Positions 10,689 to 21,842 of a stretch of DNA of 64,000 nucleotides are shown piece by piece; the first letter of the stretch is position 1, and each line of letters starts with the position of its first letter. The position numbers and the translations under genes are program-made. Below the pieces are notes generated by a model. The model was given only the letters and a program-made list of their open reading frames with translations, was not told the origin of the DNA and searched no databases. The DNA lies in the NCBI GenBank assembly GCA_039707655.1, contig CM077666.1, positions 286,057,166 through 286,121,165 on the forward strand. The letters run 5' to 3'. The DNA is from Elymus sibiricus. Lineage: Eukaryota > Streptophyta > Magnoliopsida > Poales > Poaceae.

Positions 10689-11360
10689 TCATGAACTATG
10701 CCATGGTAGTGAGTTTGCCGTCTGCCTACTTTTTGCCGAGCTTATGGCGCAAGAGTGGATGCTGTGCACCGCTAATGAATGTGTGGATGGCCTGCTCATC
10801 AGAGATGTTGTCAACGTGTTGCATGTCCTGAGCCATCGAGCTATGAAGTTGCAAACTAACTCCTTGTTACCTTGAATGCAGTTGTGGAGATCGTACGCGT
10901 TGTTGGGACGCTGATACATCCCTTCAAAGTTGTTGACGAAAGTGTGTTCGAAGTTTGACCACTCGCGAATCATGCTTGGGGAAAGCCCGTTGAGCCATGT
11001 CCATGCCGACCCCGTCAAATAGAGGGGCACATATCTAAGGGCATTGCCGATATCACCTCCCGCCATGTCCACCGCTGTGAGATAATCACTGAGCTAGTGA
11101 TATGGCTTCGAATCCCCAGTATATTTGTCGATGCCGGGCATGATAAAGGGCTTTAGGAAGGGATGCGTGATAACTTCGTAAGCAAAGCACAGCGGGGTGA
11201 TGCTGGCGATGAAGGGCGTTGAGGTTGCCGCCTCCGGCTCGTAGTTATATCTGTATCGCTCCTTCTCCCAGGCCCGGATGTGTTCACAGAGGTCGAGATG
11301 ATGGCTGAGGCATTCATGCACAGGGGGATGCCAGGGTGGAGGTAGCGGATGTCGGCCCAT
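10689..11360 (-). pseudogene. Ty3-gypsy gag relic
   Basis: The minus-strand frame reads PGIDKYTGDSKPYH, a stop, then LSDYLTAVDMAGG, NALRYVPLYLTGSAWTWLNGL and FVNNFEGMYQRPNNAYDL. This is the conserved capsid region of grass gypsy gag proteins (usual pattern YDGxTNPxxWLxDY, then LPLYLxGxAxxWLxxLP and FxxNFxGTYxRP). The in-frame TAG at about 11091 stands where the family has a Trp. No LTR belonging to it was found nearby. Confidence 0.75.
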
Positions 11361-11474
11361 GACGACCGAGATTGGCTAGCGCAGGTTGTCGGGCTCCTCA
11401 TCCGGTGGCGCCATCACTCTAGGCTGAGAGCTCTGCCGATTGTGCTGCTTGGATTGACATGCTAGGAGAGTACG

Positions 11475-11689
11475 TGAAAGGACCTAAATGTCTCCTAGAG
11501 GGGGGGGGGGTGAATAGGCACTTTAAAACAAATATGATTTTGGCTTGAATAAATGCGGAATAAAACTAATGTTTAATTTGTCAAGCACAAAACCTAAATA
11601 AGCTAGGCTCAACTAAGTGCACCAACAACTTATGCTAAACAAGATAAACAACCATGTGATAGCAAGTTATATAACTTGAAGCATGATGG
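11475..11689. repeat. Left part of an older repeat split by the copia insertion
   Basis: The sequence from tgaaaggacctaaatgtctc onward is a start seen in Triticeae LTR-type repeats. It stops at the copia LTR and appears to resume at 37352, with near-matching pentamers (gatgg at 11685-11689, gatgt at 37352-37356) at the two junctions. The family is not identified, and the far end is not certain. Confidence 0.45.
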
Positions 11690-13671
11690 TGTAGGAGATA
11701 TGCCCTAGAGGCAATAATAAATGTTATTATTTATCTCCATGTTTATAGTTATGTTTATATTCCGTGCTATAACTGCTATGGTTCTCGAGTCTGCAATAAC
11801 CACGAGGCTCGGAGGAAAACTCATATGCACGTGTGGAATAATAAACGGTAAAATGTATTCCTAGTCTGGCCTCTAAGACTAGCTCAAGTGTTGCATGATG
11901 GTTCTGTTTTCCTGATCATGGGCATGACTATGCCGGCAACTTTGAGGACACGATGTTAGAAGAACACTTGTGTTGAATCGACCCGATTGATGTTATGCTA
12001 TGAGATACATTTGTCACAAGTTAATGGTTAATAACAAAGAGATAGTTTACGTTTGCATAATTCCTTAGACCATGAGAGTATCGAGTTTCTTCATGCTTGC
12101 TTCATGAACTTTGGGGTTTGTTAAACGTCATCCGTAAATGGGTGGCTATTACGGCGGCTTACGGGTTCATGGAAAAGTATGTCAAGGGACTTGATAGCTC
12201 AAGATTGGGATTTGCTCCTCCGACGATGGAAATATATTCTTTGGGCCCTCTCGGTGTTACGGTATCCATCATCGTCTGGCCAGCCACATTGTGATTTGAT
12301 CACAGGGATGCCGGAACACGGGACAGAGAAAAGAGAACAAAATCGGTAATGAGGTAACTGGCATAGTGGACAAGTTGTTGATCCACGGGGATGCCGATAA
12401 ATCTCACCTCGGATTTTTGTAACATATCGCGAAGCAACAGGAATAGCACACGGCAACTGGAGGTTCACTCGAATATTTATTCGTGTGGGTATAGGGGTCA
12501 ATATGGGTGTCCACGGCTCCGATGTTGATCATTGATCAAAAAGATGTTCCGGTCATGTCTATACTTCACTGAACCTATAGGGTCACATGCTTAAGGGTCA
12601 TCTATCTGCTGAATACTAGACAGGAAGTCTGAGAGAAAGTTACCGAAAAAGTTTCGGAGACAACGGAAGAGTTTCAGAGAGAGAACACCGGAATAGTTTC
12701 GGTAAAACCGAAAAGTTATTTCGGAGTATACCATTAAGTCAAAATGGTTTCGGCACACGCCTGGAAATTCTTGGAGGGTGCCAGAATTGTTCTGGGAACT
12801 TCTGGGATTTTTCCGAAGAAAAAACCCGGAAATGTTCCGGAGCTGCCGGAACCACTTTGGTTGCTTTTCGCAGATGAAAATCACTAATCCGGAATTGTTT
12901 TGGAACGCGTCCAAAATTATTTTAGTGGGTACTGGAAATGTCCTAAGAGCTACAGAAATATTTTCGGATTTAACGGTCGTGGAAAAATGTTTCCGTGAAT
13001 AGTGAATATCACTTTATGGTTACTTTATGGAAAGCCACCTTTTTGTGCTTTGTCCCAAAATATCTTAGGGATGACATGGATGGATGAGAGCCACCCTACC
13101 CCTTGGGTTTTCCTATAAATAGAGGTGGAGAGGCACTCTCCACACTCACTCTTTCTCACATACAAATGCGATGCATGATCTGGCCTTCTCTCTCCCTCCC
13201 CGCGAAATAGTTTCGTAGAGCCAAAAGGCTGTTTGGGTTCCGGTGCGAACTAGTTCTGGACGGCGAAGCCCTGCCGGATAGATGACACCGTATGTGTGCA
13301 ACCCCGTAGAGAGGTCGTAGGTTCGATCTTTTTGCCCGAGGGGCTGTTCGAGAGTGCCTCCCGAAGGGCTGTCCGAGTGACCGTCCGAGTTTCTGTGAGT
13401 GCCTCCCGAAGGGCTGTCCGTGACACCGTCCGGGGGACTGTCCGACCGCCTCCCGAAGGGCTGTCTGAGGGACTGACGAGGGAGTACATCCTCGTGGTTG
13501 GGAGGTTGTAAATCCTAGCTGCGGGGATCTGCACCGACGATCTACATCGACTCTACTTCCGCTGCGCTACGAGTCGGTAATGATCAGATCAAACCTTGTA
13601 TGCATCTCCATAGTGATCCTGGGCGTGCTCGCTGTACCAATTTTTTTTGTTTTCTGTCGCGTTCCCTAATA
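11690..13671 (+). repeat. 5' LTR of the copia element
   Basis: A 1982-bp LTR from tgtaggagatatgcc to ccctaata, followed at once by a primer-binding site. It contains GGAA/TTCC-rich repeats (12600-12990), a TATA box near 13114 and, from 13330 to 13470, a small minisatellite built on gcctcccgaagggctgtcc. The segment 12505-13671 is matched by the 3' LTR fragment at 36724-37351, which lacks the promoter part 12904-13470. Confidence 0.9.
13114..13122 (+). promoter_or_regulatory. TATA box in the copia LTR
   Basis: tataaatag lies about 560 bp before the LTR end, at a position consistent with transcription starting in the LTR (R region). Activity is not implied. Confidence 0.6.
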
Positions 13672-13672
13672 G

Positions 13673-13686
13673 TGGCATCATGAGCC
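13673..13686 (+). other. Primer-binding site of the copia element (tRNA-iMet type)
   Basis: tggcatcatgagcc follows the LTR end after one base and is one change from the TGGTATCATGAGCC seen in related elements. Confidence 0.75.
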
Positions 13687-15919
13687 GTGCTATGCGTAGA
13701 TGCAGGTTACGATCTAGAATACATAGAGATGTATGGGTATTGCACAATATAATTTGTAGTAGATGAGTTCTATTACTGAAATTATTTGTGCGGGTAGCAA
13801 ATGAAATCTGTTACCCGATGTTCTTGTTGCTTCCCTGGAATTTGCATATTTCTGATCTTGATAACAGCATGGTGGAGTTTCAAAGTTCTGGCAATCCACG
13901 ATCCTGATTGATCAACGAAGTGCTAACAGTTCGTTGAATTCCACCATAGTTAGAGAGAAAGATGAAATTTCGCAGACTAAAGGGCAATGCAGATATGATC
14001 TGCACGGGGGTCATGCATATGACGAAGTTCAGTATGGGGCTCGAGATTTTATTATCTCGTGTTTCATACGCCCCGTAAAGTTAATCTAGCGACTTGAATA
14101 ATCATACTTGATGATGGACGTAGGTAGCTTCGGTTTGTTTCGAAACCTTAGAAGCCACGTAAAATAAATTTTTGCATAAACCGATTAGAGGCGTCTAACT
14201 TGGTTTTGCAGGATGACATGAGATGTACATGAGATGTGCATGAGATGTGGTATAGTCTTCATCATATTTAATTTGATTATGTATGAGATGACTATATAAT
14301 GTAAATTAACATGACCTGCGTGTCATGGTTCGGCATGATGGCTGGAGCCATATGATTGTCACTTTAAATGACCTGCGTGTCAACCTTGTTGTAATGTATT
14401 ATTTTATTTGCTATAGAGATAGCAGTATTATTTATTGCATCGACAAGGTGGTGGCAAACTTCGCGAAGGTGAACACTGACGCAAATGCCGAAGACGAAGA
14501 AATTAAAGACTTCTCCGTCAGAAAGGGCTATACCATATCATGCTATTGTGAATTGCCTGAGATGTTTATCCCTTATGATGCACCCTTTTTGATTGCGCGG
14601 TAGTCGCTTTTTATTAGGGTGATCTCTCACAAAAATATCAAGTAGTTAGTGTTCTCCCAAGTGTAGCACCATCACGGCACCTATCTTTTCGGGGTGCGCC
14701 ATGGTTGCATGGGTATGAACGATTAGAGAAGTGTGAGGCGGGTGAGGTCAGACCTCGTAGCAAGATCACTTGGTTGTCTTGACGTTCATGGCAGGATCGT
14801 CCTGAGCTCGGAACACACGCATCGAAAGATGAACAAGAGTCACATAGAGATGTGATCGGAAAGTTGGCCTACTAATTAAAATTCCCGTCATGAGATGATG
14901 ATTCTATGGCGATGAATTGAAGTTTGGATCTTGTATCACTCAAAATTATGAGAGATATTGATTTGAGTGGGAGCGCACTTTAGAATTAATTCTTTTAATT
15001 CTTAGTGCAATTAATTATGGACACTGTCTAAGTGTTATTTGCAAAATAGTTGTAGAACAATGGCTCGCGTTTTCACATTCCCTGTTAAAATTGAATAGCT
15101 GTTAAATATCTGGTTAAAACTTTACGGTTGGTAATGTAATGTGAGGATTGTCCTCAAGAGTGCCGAGAAGGACTTTGTCCTATCGCATGCTTTCGGTATT
15201 CTCCCGCTAATGCTATGGATAATGTGACTCTCGTCCTTTGATCCAAAAGCTAGAATTCCGTTTCGGTCAAGTGCAATACGTTTGCTTCCATGAGACCCGA
15301 ACTTCAAAAGTTTGGGATAGTTATGTGATATTCATGGAACTAAAAAATTGTTTTCAGATGCAGACAAAGGCTAAAAGATATGAGATATCCAAAGCAATGT
15401 TTGTTTGCAAAGTATTAGTAAAGTGTTTACTGGGCATTTGACTCATGAGAGAGGGATCCACTAGAACACCTGTCATGTAAATGAAGGTGAATAAAACAAC
15501 AACTTAAAGAGAAAGGAAATGTCCGAAGGGTGTTAGTGTGACTTGCATGCCTAGGAAGTCCGGGGCTAACGCCACTCTTAAAGTTGGGTGCTTCTTCTGA
15601 GAGTAGGAGAAATACTGAAAAGTTAAACTATTAGAAGTATAAAGGCAAATAGAGAAGACTGGAATATCCAGCTCATATATGAATGTCATACAAGTTATTG
15701 ATGTATAGAAGGCTGGTCAAAGATATAATTCTTGGGAATTATGATTAAACATGTTAATCATTGATTCTTGGGTATTGTGAGTTGATCACAGAGATACCCG
15801 CTCGATTGCATTCCGTTGCAATTCGATGCAAGAACTACTACGGCCTAAAAGACTTGCCGGGAATGAGGTTTAGATACGCGTTGGGAACATAGTAAATGTT
15901 ACTATACCTTCCATCAGTG

Positions 15920-16290
15920 TATTACCATCTATATTTATTTTCATAATTCATTTTTATAGTTTTATACACTCTAGCCCATTGCATAAAGTATGTTGCAAGA
16001 AGGTTGTTCATAAGAGAACTTTTGATGTTCGGTGTTATGAATAACATAAGGGCCATACTTTCATTATGAATGAGATGTATGTTATGAATATTGATAATAA
16101 TACATTACCTCTGTATTTACTTTCATAATTCATTTTAGAGTTGTATACACTCTAGCCCATTTGCATAATTTTTGTTGCAAAGGTGTTGTTCATAAAAGAA
16201 CAATTGTTGTTCAGTATTATGAATAACATAAGGGCCATACTTCCATTATGAATGAAATGTATGTTATGAATATTGATAGCAATATGATAC
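15920..16290. repeat. Tandem duplication of about 185 bp within the copia interior
   Basis: A unit with ttttcataattcattt, acactctagcccatt, gaataacataagggccatac and gttatgaatattgata occurs twice, at about 15920-16102 and 16103-16290, with roughly 10 percent differences. It is a local tandem duplication older than the nested insertions. Confidence 0.8.
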
Positions 16291-17058
16291 ATCCATGACA
16301 CTGACGCAAAATGTCGCAAGACTAAAAGAATACCACATATGTATGGCACTGCATTTGGTCACATTGGAGAAACCCGCATGAAGAAATTCCATTATGATGG
16401 ATTTTGAAGTCATTTGATTATGAATCATCTGACACTTGCAACTTTCGTCCAGAAGTGAAGTGACTAAAATACCATTCACAGGCCATAAGGAACGAGCAAC
16501 GAACTTATTGGTGATCATACATTTTGATGTATGTAGTCTGATAAAAGTTGTTGCTAGCAGTGGATTTATCCATCTTCAAAAATGAAGTAGAAATTATTGT
16601 AACAAGAAAATTATGTTTCCACAATTAGATTGTGGAAAGGAATATTTGAGTTACAAGTTTAGCGAATGTCTGATGAGTTGTGAAAAGAGTTTCATAACTT
16701 ACACCTCCCGGAACACCACAGTAAGTGGAATGACCGTGATGATGTAATCAAACCATTTATGACATGGTAAGATCAAAGATGACATAAATCAATTTGCCAT
16801 TATCCCTTTTAAGGTGATGCTTGATACGTCTCCGTCGTATCTACTTTTCCAAACACTTTTGCTCTTGTTTTGGACTCTAATTTGCATGATTTGAATGAAA
16901 CTAACCCGGACTAACGCTGTTTTCAGCAGAATTGCCATGGTGTTGTTTTTTGTGCAGAAATAAAAGTTCTTGGAATTGGATGAAACTTTTTAGAGATTTT
17001 TTATGAAATATATAAAAAATACTGGAGCCAAAACCTACTAGAGGGGGGCCACCCAGTG

Positions 17059-17111
17059 CCCACGAGGCACCAGGGCGCGCCACCCCCAGGCGCGCCCTGG
17101 TGCCTCGTGGG
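17059..17111. repeat. Long GC hairpin in the gypsy 5' LTR
   Basis: Two 23-bp arms (17059-17081 and 17089-17111) are perfect inverted repeats around a 7-base loop. Each arm contains the palindrome GGCGCGCC. The position is just upstream of the TATA box, so it would be in U3 DNA and near the 3' end of the genomic RNA. Confidence 0.9.
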
Positions 17112-17145
17112 GCCCACGTGGCTCCGCTGACCCTAATTCCAACAC

Positions 17146-17151
17146 TATAAA
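17146..17151 (+). promoter_or_regulatory. TATA box of the gypsy 5' LTR
   Basis: tataaa in cactataaattcac, about 35 bp downstream of the hairpin. The 3' LTR keeps the same box at 25323-25328. Confidence 0.65.
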
Positions 17152-18245
17152 TTCACAATTCCAGAGAAAAAAATAGGAGAGGAAGTTTTATTGCGTTTCA
17201 CGATACGGAGCCGCCGCCACCTCCTGTTCTTCATCGGGAGGCCAGATCTGGAGTCCGTTTGGGGCTCCGGAGAGGGGGATCTTCCGGCATCGTCATCATC
17301 AACCATCCTTCATCACCAATTTCATGATGCTCACTGCCGGGAGTGAGTAATTCCTTCGTAGGCTTGCTGGACGGTGATGAGTTGGATGAGATTTATCATG
17401 TAATCGAGTTAGTTTTGTTAGGGCTTGATCCCTAGTATCCACTATGTTCTGAGATTGATGTTGCTATGACTTTGCTGTGCTTAATTCTTGTCACTAGGGC
17501 CCGAGTGCCATGATTCCAGATCTGAACCCTTTTATGTTTTCATGAATATATTTGTGTTCTTGATCCGATCTTGCAAGTTATATGCACCTGCTATGTGTTA
17601 TGATCCGCATACCCCAAGGTGACAATAATTGGGATTCTTTCCGGTGATTGCCATAGTTTGAGGAGTTCATGTATTCACTATGTGTTAATGCTTTGTTCCG
17701 GTTATCTATTAAAAGGAGGCCTTAATATCCCTTAGTTTCCTTATGGACCCCGCTGCCATGGGAGGGTAGGACAAAAGATGTCATGCAAGTTCTTATCGCA
17801 AGCACGTATGACTATATACGGAATACATGCCTACATTACATTGATGAATTGGAGCTAGTTCTGTGTGGCCCTAGGTTATGGCTGTTACATGATGAATGTT
17901 ATCCAACATAATCACCGATCCAATGCCTACGAGCCTTTCACATATTGTTCCTTGCTAAGTTACTATTGTTGCCACAACTGTCACCATTGCTACTACTATT
18001 GCTGCTATCGTTACTGCTACTGTTACTATTATTGCTACTTCTATCAAACTATCATACTACTGTGCTACTGATCACTCTGCTGCAGATATTTAGTCTCCAG
18101 GTGTGGTTGAATTGACAACTCAACTGCTAATACCTGCAAATATTCTTTGGCTCCCCTTGTGTTGAATCAATAAATTTGGGTTGAATACTCTACCCTCGAA
18201 AACTGTTGCGATCCCCTATACTTGTGGGTTATCAAGACCTTTTTA

Positions 18246-18263
18246 TGGCGCCGTTGCTGGGGA
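18246..18263 (+). other. Primer-binding site, tRNA-Asp type
   Basis: tggcgccgttgctgggga begins 11 bases after the LTR end. It is complementary to the 3' end of plant tRNA-Asp except for one change (canonical TGGCGCCGTTGCCGGGGA). Confidence 0.85.
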
Positions 18264-18312
18264 GCATAGCTTTATTTGCTAAGTCACTTGGGATTTATAT
18301 CTGTTGATCACT

Positions 18313-20346
18313 ATGAAGAATCTGAAAGATGCTAAGACCAAGATCGTTCCCGCTAAGATGAGGGGAGGTAAGGAACTACCGTCTAGCTCTGCACTTGATT
18401 CACCTTATTTTTTGAGTAAACTTTCAACACCACCACATGCTATTAATTCTGATATGTCGCAAGTTATTGATGATACCACTTTTGCTATGAATTATGCTCA
18501 TGATTATGCTAGTACTATGCTTGATAATGTTGTGCCACTTGGTGAATTTCTTACTGAACAAATTGCTAAAGCTAAAGAAATTGAAAATGTTGAATCTCTT
18601 GAGAATTATGATTCACCTATTATGCCTAGCTCCCCTACTAGAGTTGAAACACCTGATGAACATTGCTTTGATAGGGAGACAGCTAGAGCCATCCTTGCTT
18701 GTAATGATAGACATGAAGTTATAAAGTTGCTTGCTGAAATGAAAGAAAAATCTATGAGGGAGAGAATGAAATATGATCCTAAGTTTGCAACTCTCCCATA
18801 TTTGTTACTGATAAGGATTATGAATTCTCTGTCGATCCTGAGTTAATTACTTTGGTTGAATCTGATCCTTTCCATGGTTATGAAACTGAAACCGTTGTGG
18901 CACATCTTACTAAATTAAATGATATAGCCATCCTATTTGCTCATGAGGAAAAAATTCGCTATTACTATATTCTTAAGTTGTTTCCTTTCTCATTAAAGGG
19001 TGATGCTAAGGAATAGTATAATACTCTTGCTCCTGGATGTGTGCGTAGTCCCCAGGATATGATTTATTACTTCTCTGAAAAATATTTTCCTGCTCATAAG
19101 AAACAAGCTGCCTTACAGAAAATATTTAACTTTGTGCAAATTGAAGAAGAGAATCTCCCTCAAGCTTGGGGGAGGCTTCTCCAATTACTTAATGCTTTGC
19201 CTGATCACCCTCTTAAGAAAAAATGAAATACTTGATATCTTCTATAATGGACTAACCGATGCTTCTTGGGACTACCTAGATAGTTGTGCGAGTTGTGTTT
19301 TCAGGGAAAGGACTATTGAACAAGCTGAGGAATTATTGAATAATATATTGAAGAATGATAATGATTGGACACTTCCTGAACCACCGCCCAAACCCACTCC
19401 GAAGAAGAGGGGTATTTTACATCTCAGTCCTGAAGATATGCAAGAAGCAAAGAAATGTATGAACGAAAAAGGTATTAAAGCTGAAGATGTTAAGAATCTA
19501 CCACCTATTGAAGAAATACATGGTCTTGACACACCGCCACAGGTAGTAGAGGTAAATTCTCTTATAAAATTTGATGAAGGTGATATTCCTTACAACAAAC
19601 CTCCTAGTCAATGCTTGTATGAATTTGACAATTATGTTATTAAGCAAGATCACTTCAATGCAAATGTTATGAAACAATTAAAACGAAATGCCTACATGAT
19701 TGGTCGCTTGAGTGACTTGTTATTTAGAATTGCTAATGATGTTAAAGGTGTGAGTAAACATGCATCTATGGTTCAAACTCAATTAGAACAAGTTGCTAAA
19801 TCTCAAAGTGAATTGCTCAATGAAATGAATAACAATATGAATGATCATGCTGTTAGAGTAATGACTAGAGGAGGTAGAATGACTCAGGAGCCACTTTATC
19901 CTAAAGGTCATCCAAAAAGAATTGAACAAGACTCTCAAAGAATTAATGTTGATGCACCTATTCCATCTAAAAAGAAAAAGAAAAAGAAAAATGATAGGAC
20001 TTTGCATACTTCTAGTGAACCCGAGGTAGAAAAACCCTTGGAGGATAGTAATGATGTTTCTATTTCTGATGCTGAAACATAATCTGGTAATAAACAACCA
20101 CCTGATGATAATAATAATGATGATGCTCCTATGGATACCCAACCAGATAATAATAAAGAACCTGATAATGATGTTGAAATAGAACCTGCTGTTGATCTTG
20201 ATAACCCACCTTTTAAAAATAAATGTTATGATAAAAGAGACTTCGTTGCTAGAAAACATAGTAAAGAAAGAGAACCATGGGTTCAAAAACCCATGCCCTT
20301 TCCTCCTAAACCATCTAAGAAAAAGGATGAGGAAGAATTTGAATAA
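18313..20346 (+). pseudogene. Gypsy gag remnant
   Basis: The ATG at 18313 opens a frame MKNLKDAKTKIVPAK; the longer frame from 18304 would need a TTG start. Frame disruptions occur at about 18846 and 19230, and nonsense codons at 19015-19017 (TAG), 20080-20082 and 20344-20346 (both TAA). The capsid region (about 18900-19350) includes FPFSLKGDAKE, YFSEKYFPAHKK and WDYLDSCASCVF, matching grass Athila/Tat gag text (LFPFSLxGxAxxWL and FLxKFFPxxK). The C-terminal part is Lys-rich (a run of K near 19970) and Asn/Asp-rich, with no CCHC knuckle seen. The frame from 19132 continues through the stops into the protease. Confidence 0.8.
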
Positions 20347-20355
20347 TTTTTTGAA

Positions 20356-21060
20356 ATGCTTAGGCCAGTCTTTTTGCGTACTCGTTTGACTGATATTTTA
20401 AAGATGGCCCCTTATGCTAAATACATGAAAGACATTGTCACAAATAAAAGAAAGATACCTGAAGCTGAGATTTCTACCATGCTTGCAAATTATTCTTTTA
20501 AGGATGGAGTACCTAAGAAACTAGGAGATCCAGGAATACCAACAATATCATGCTCCATTAAAAGAAATTATGTCAAAACTGCTTTGTGTGATTTAGAAGC
20601 TGGTGTTAGTGTTATGCCTTTCTCTTTATATAAAAGACTTGATTTGAATAAACTCACTCCCACTAAAATATCATTGCAAATGGCTGACAAATCAACTGCC
20701 ATACCTATCGGTGTTTGTGAGGATGTGCCCGTTGTAGTTGCAAATGTTACTATCCTAACGGACTTTGTTATACTTGATATGCCCGAGGATGACAACATGT
20801 CGATTATCCTTGGTAGACCCTTTTTGAATACTGCTGGGGCTGTTATTGATTGCAACAAAAGCAAGGTTACTTTTCATATCAATGGTAATGAACACACGGT
20901 GCACTTTCCGAAGAAACAATTTCAAGTAAATGGTATTCATATTATTGAAAAGACTCCGACAATTACTATTGGAAGTTTTCAACTCCCTCTACCTACTGTT
21001 AAAAAGAAATATGAAACTCTTATTATCGGGGAGATGCATATCCCCGTTGAGGTAACCTAG
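20356..21060 (+). pseudogene. Retropepsin-like protease region of the gypsy element
   Basis: This frame directly continues the gag frame after a TAA. It reads PYAKYMKDIVTNKRK, DPGIPTISCSI, then ALCDLEAGVSVMP and later MSIILGRPFLNTAGAVID. The family motif at the active site is D-L-G-A-S, and here it is DLEAG, so catalysis is probably lost even though the catalytic Asp remains. The ILGRPFL block is the usual flap-side and C-terminal retropepsin signature. The frame ends at 21060, before any RT domain. About 234 residues are open. Confidence 0.82.
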
Positions 21061-21159
21061 TGTTTTACGAAGATTCTTCGGTTTCATGTTACTCGGAAAT
21101 GGTTTGTTAATAACACTTGATCAACCTTATTAATGGATTCTTTTTGAGGGGCATGGGGT

Positions 21160-21640
21160 CGATGAATTTAGTAAGCACAACCTTCTGTACGCACTTTTTG
21201 TTTTCTGTTATTTTTAGTTAAATAAAATAAAATGCCATGATTATCCTATTTTCTGATTTATCCGTGCAATAAAAAAGTGCCCAGAAATAAAAGTGCTCAG
21301 AGTGCAATAAAATTTTGATATGAATTTTTATATAATATTTAATAATTTTTGGCACTGGGAACATACCAGGGGGGTGCCCCAGGTGCCCACGAGGCACCAG
21401 GGCGCGCCACCCCCCCTGGCGCGCCCAGGTACCTCGTGGGCCCCACAGGGCCCCCCTCACTTATTCCTTTAGCTCACTTCGTCTCTTACCTCTAGCAAAA
21501 ATTCCTGGTAGCTCTCTCTCTCGTGTTCTTGCTCACAAAACTGAAATTTTCGATCTCTTTGCTCAGAGCTCCGTTTCCGAAACAGTTTTGGGAGATTGCT
21601 CCTTGGTATGTAACTCCTCCATTGCTCCAATTAGTTTTTG
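21160..21640 (+). repeat. LTR-like segment inside the gypsy interior, with a second GC hairpin
   Basis: Between the protease and the Athila-type ORF lies a non-coding stretch laid out like the LTR: an A/T-rich part, then cccacgaggcaccagggcgc-type arms (21385-21408 and 21418-21440) containing GGCGCGCC, then CT-rich leader-like sequence. The arms pair with two mismatches. It could be a captured LTR fragment or an internal promoter/leader for the downstream ORF; no TATA box is obvious. Confidence 0.65.
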
Positions 21641-21842
21641 CTCTAGTGGATTATATTTTGCATGATTAGCTGCTCTTGGTGCTACTGAAAATGAGCTTGC
21701 ATGTTGAATTTTTTGAGTTCCAAGTAGTTTGAATGCTTGATATAGCCTCTAGACATCCATATGAGTAGTTGCTATCAATCTTGTGAAGTTTTATTGATAT
21801 CATTTTGTGGCACAAAATTTTTCAGAAATTGTTCTTAGGAAA

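Larger units (their letters stand above)
13672..16821 (+). pseudogene. Degraded 5' internal region of the copia element
   Basis: Most of this stretch has no intact frame, and gag cannot be confidently traced. Near the right end (about 16670-16821), fragments such as MSDEL, LPEHHSKWND and GDA correspond to the copia integrase core, where the second catalytic Asp and the PPGTPQxNG block would stand; the expected text is eroded. The gypsy insertion falls in this coding stretch. Short ORFs here are chance openings. Confidence 0.6.
16822..18234 (+). repeat. 5' LTR of the non-autonomous gypsy element
   Basis: Runs from tgatacgtctccgtcgtatc to cttgtgggttatca. It holds a GC hairpin (17059-17111), a TATA box (17146-17151) and a trinucleotide-like cytosine/thymine-rich tract at 17950-18065 (ctgctac-type repeats). 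Confidence 0.95.
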
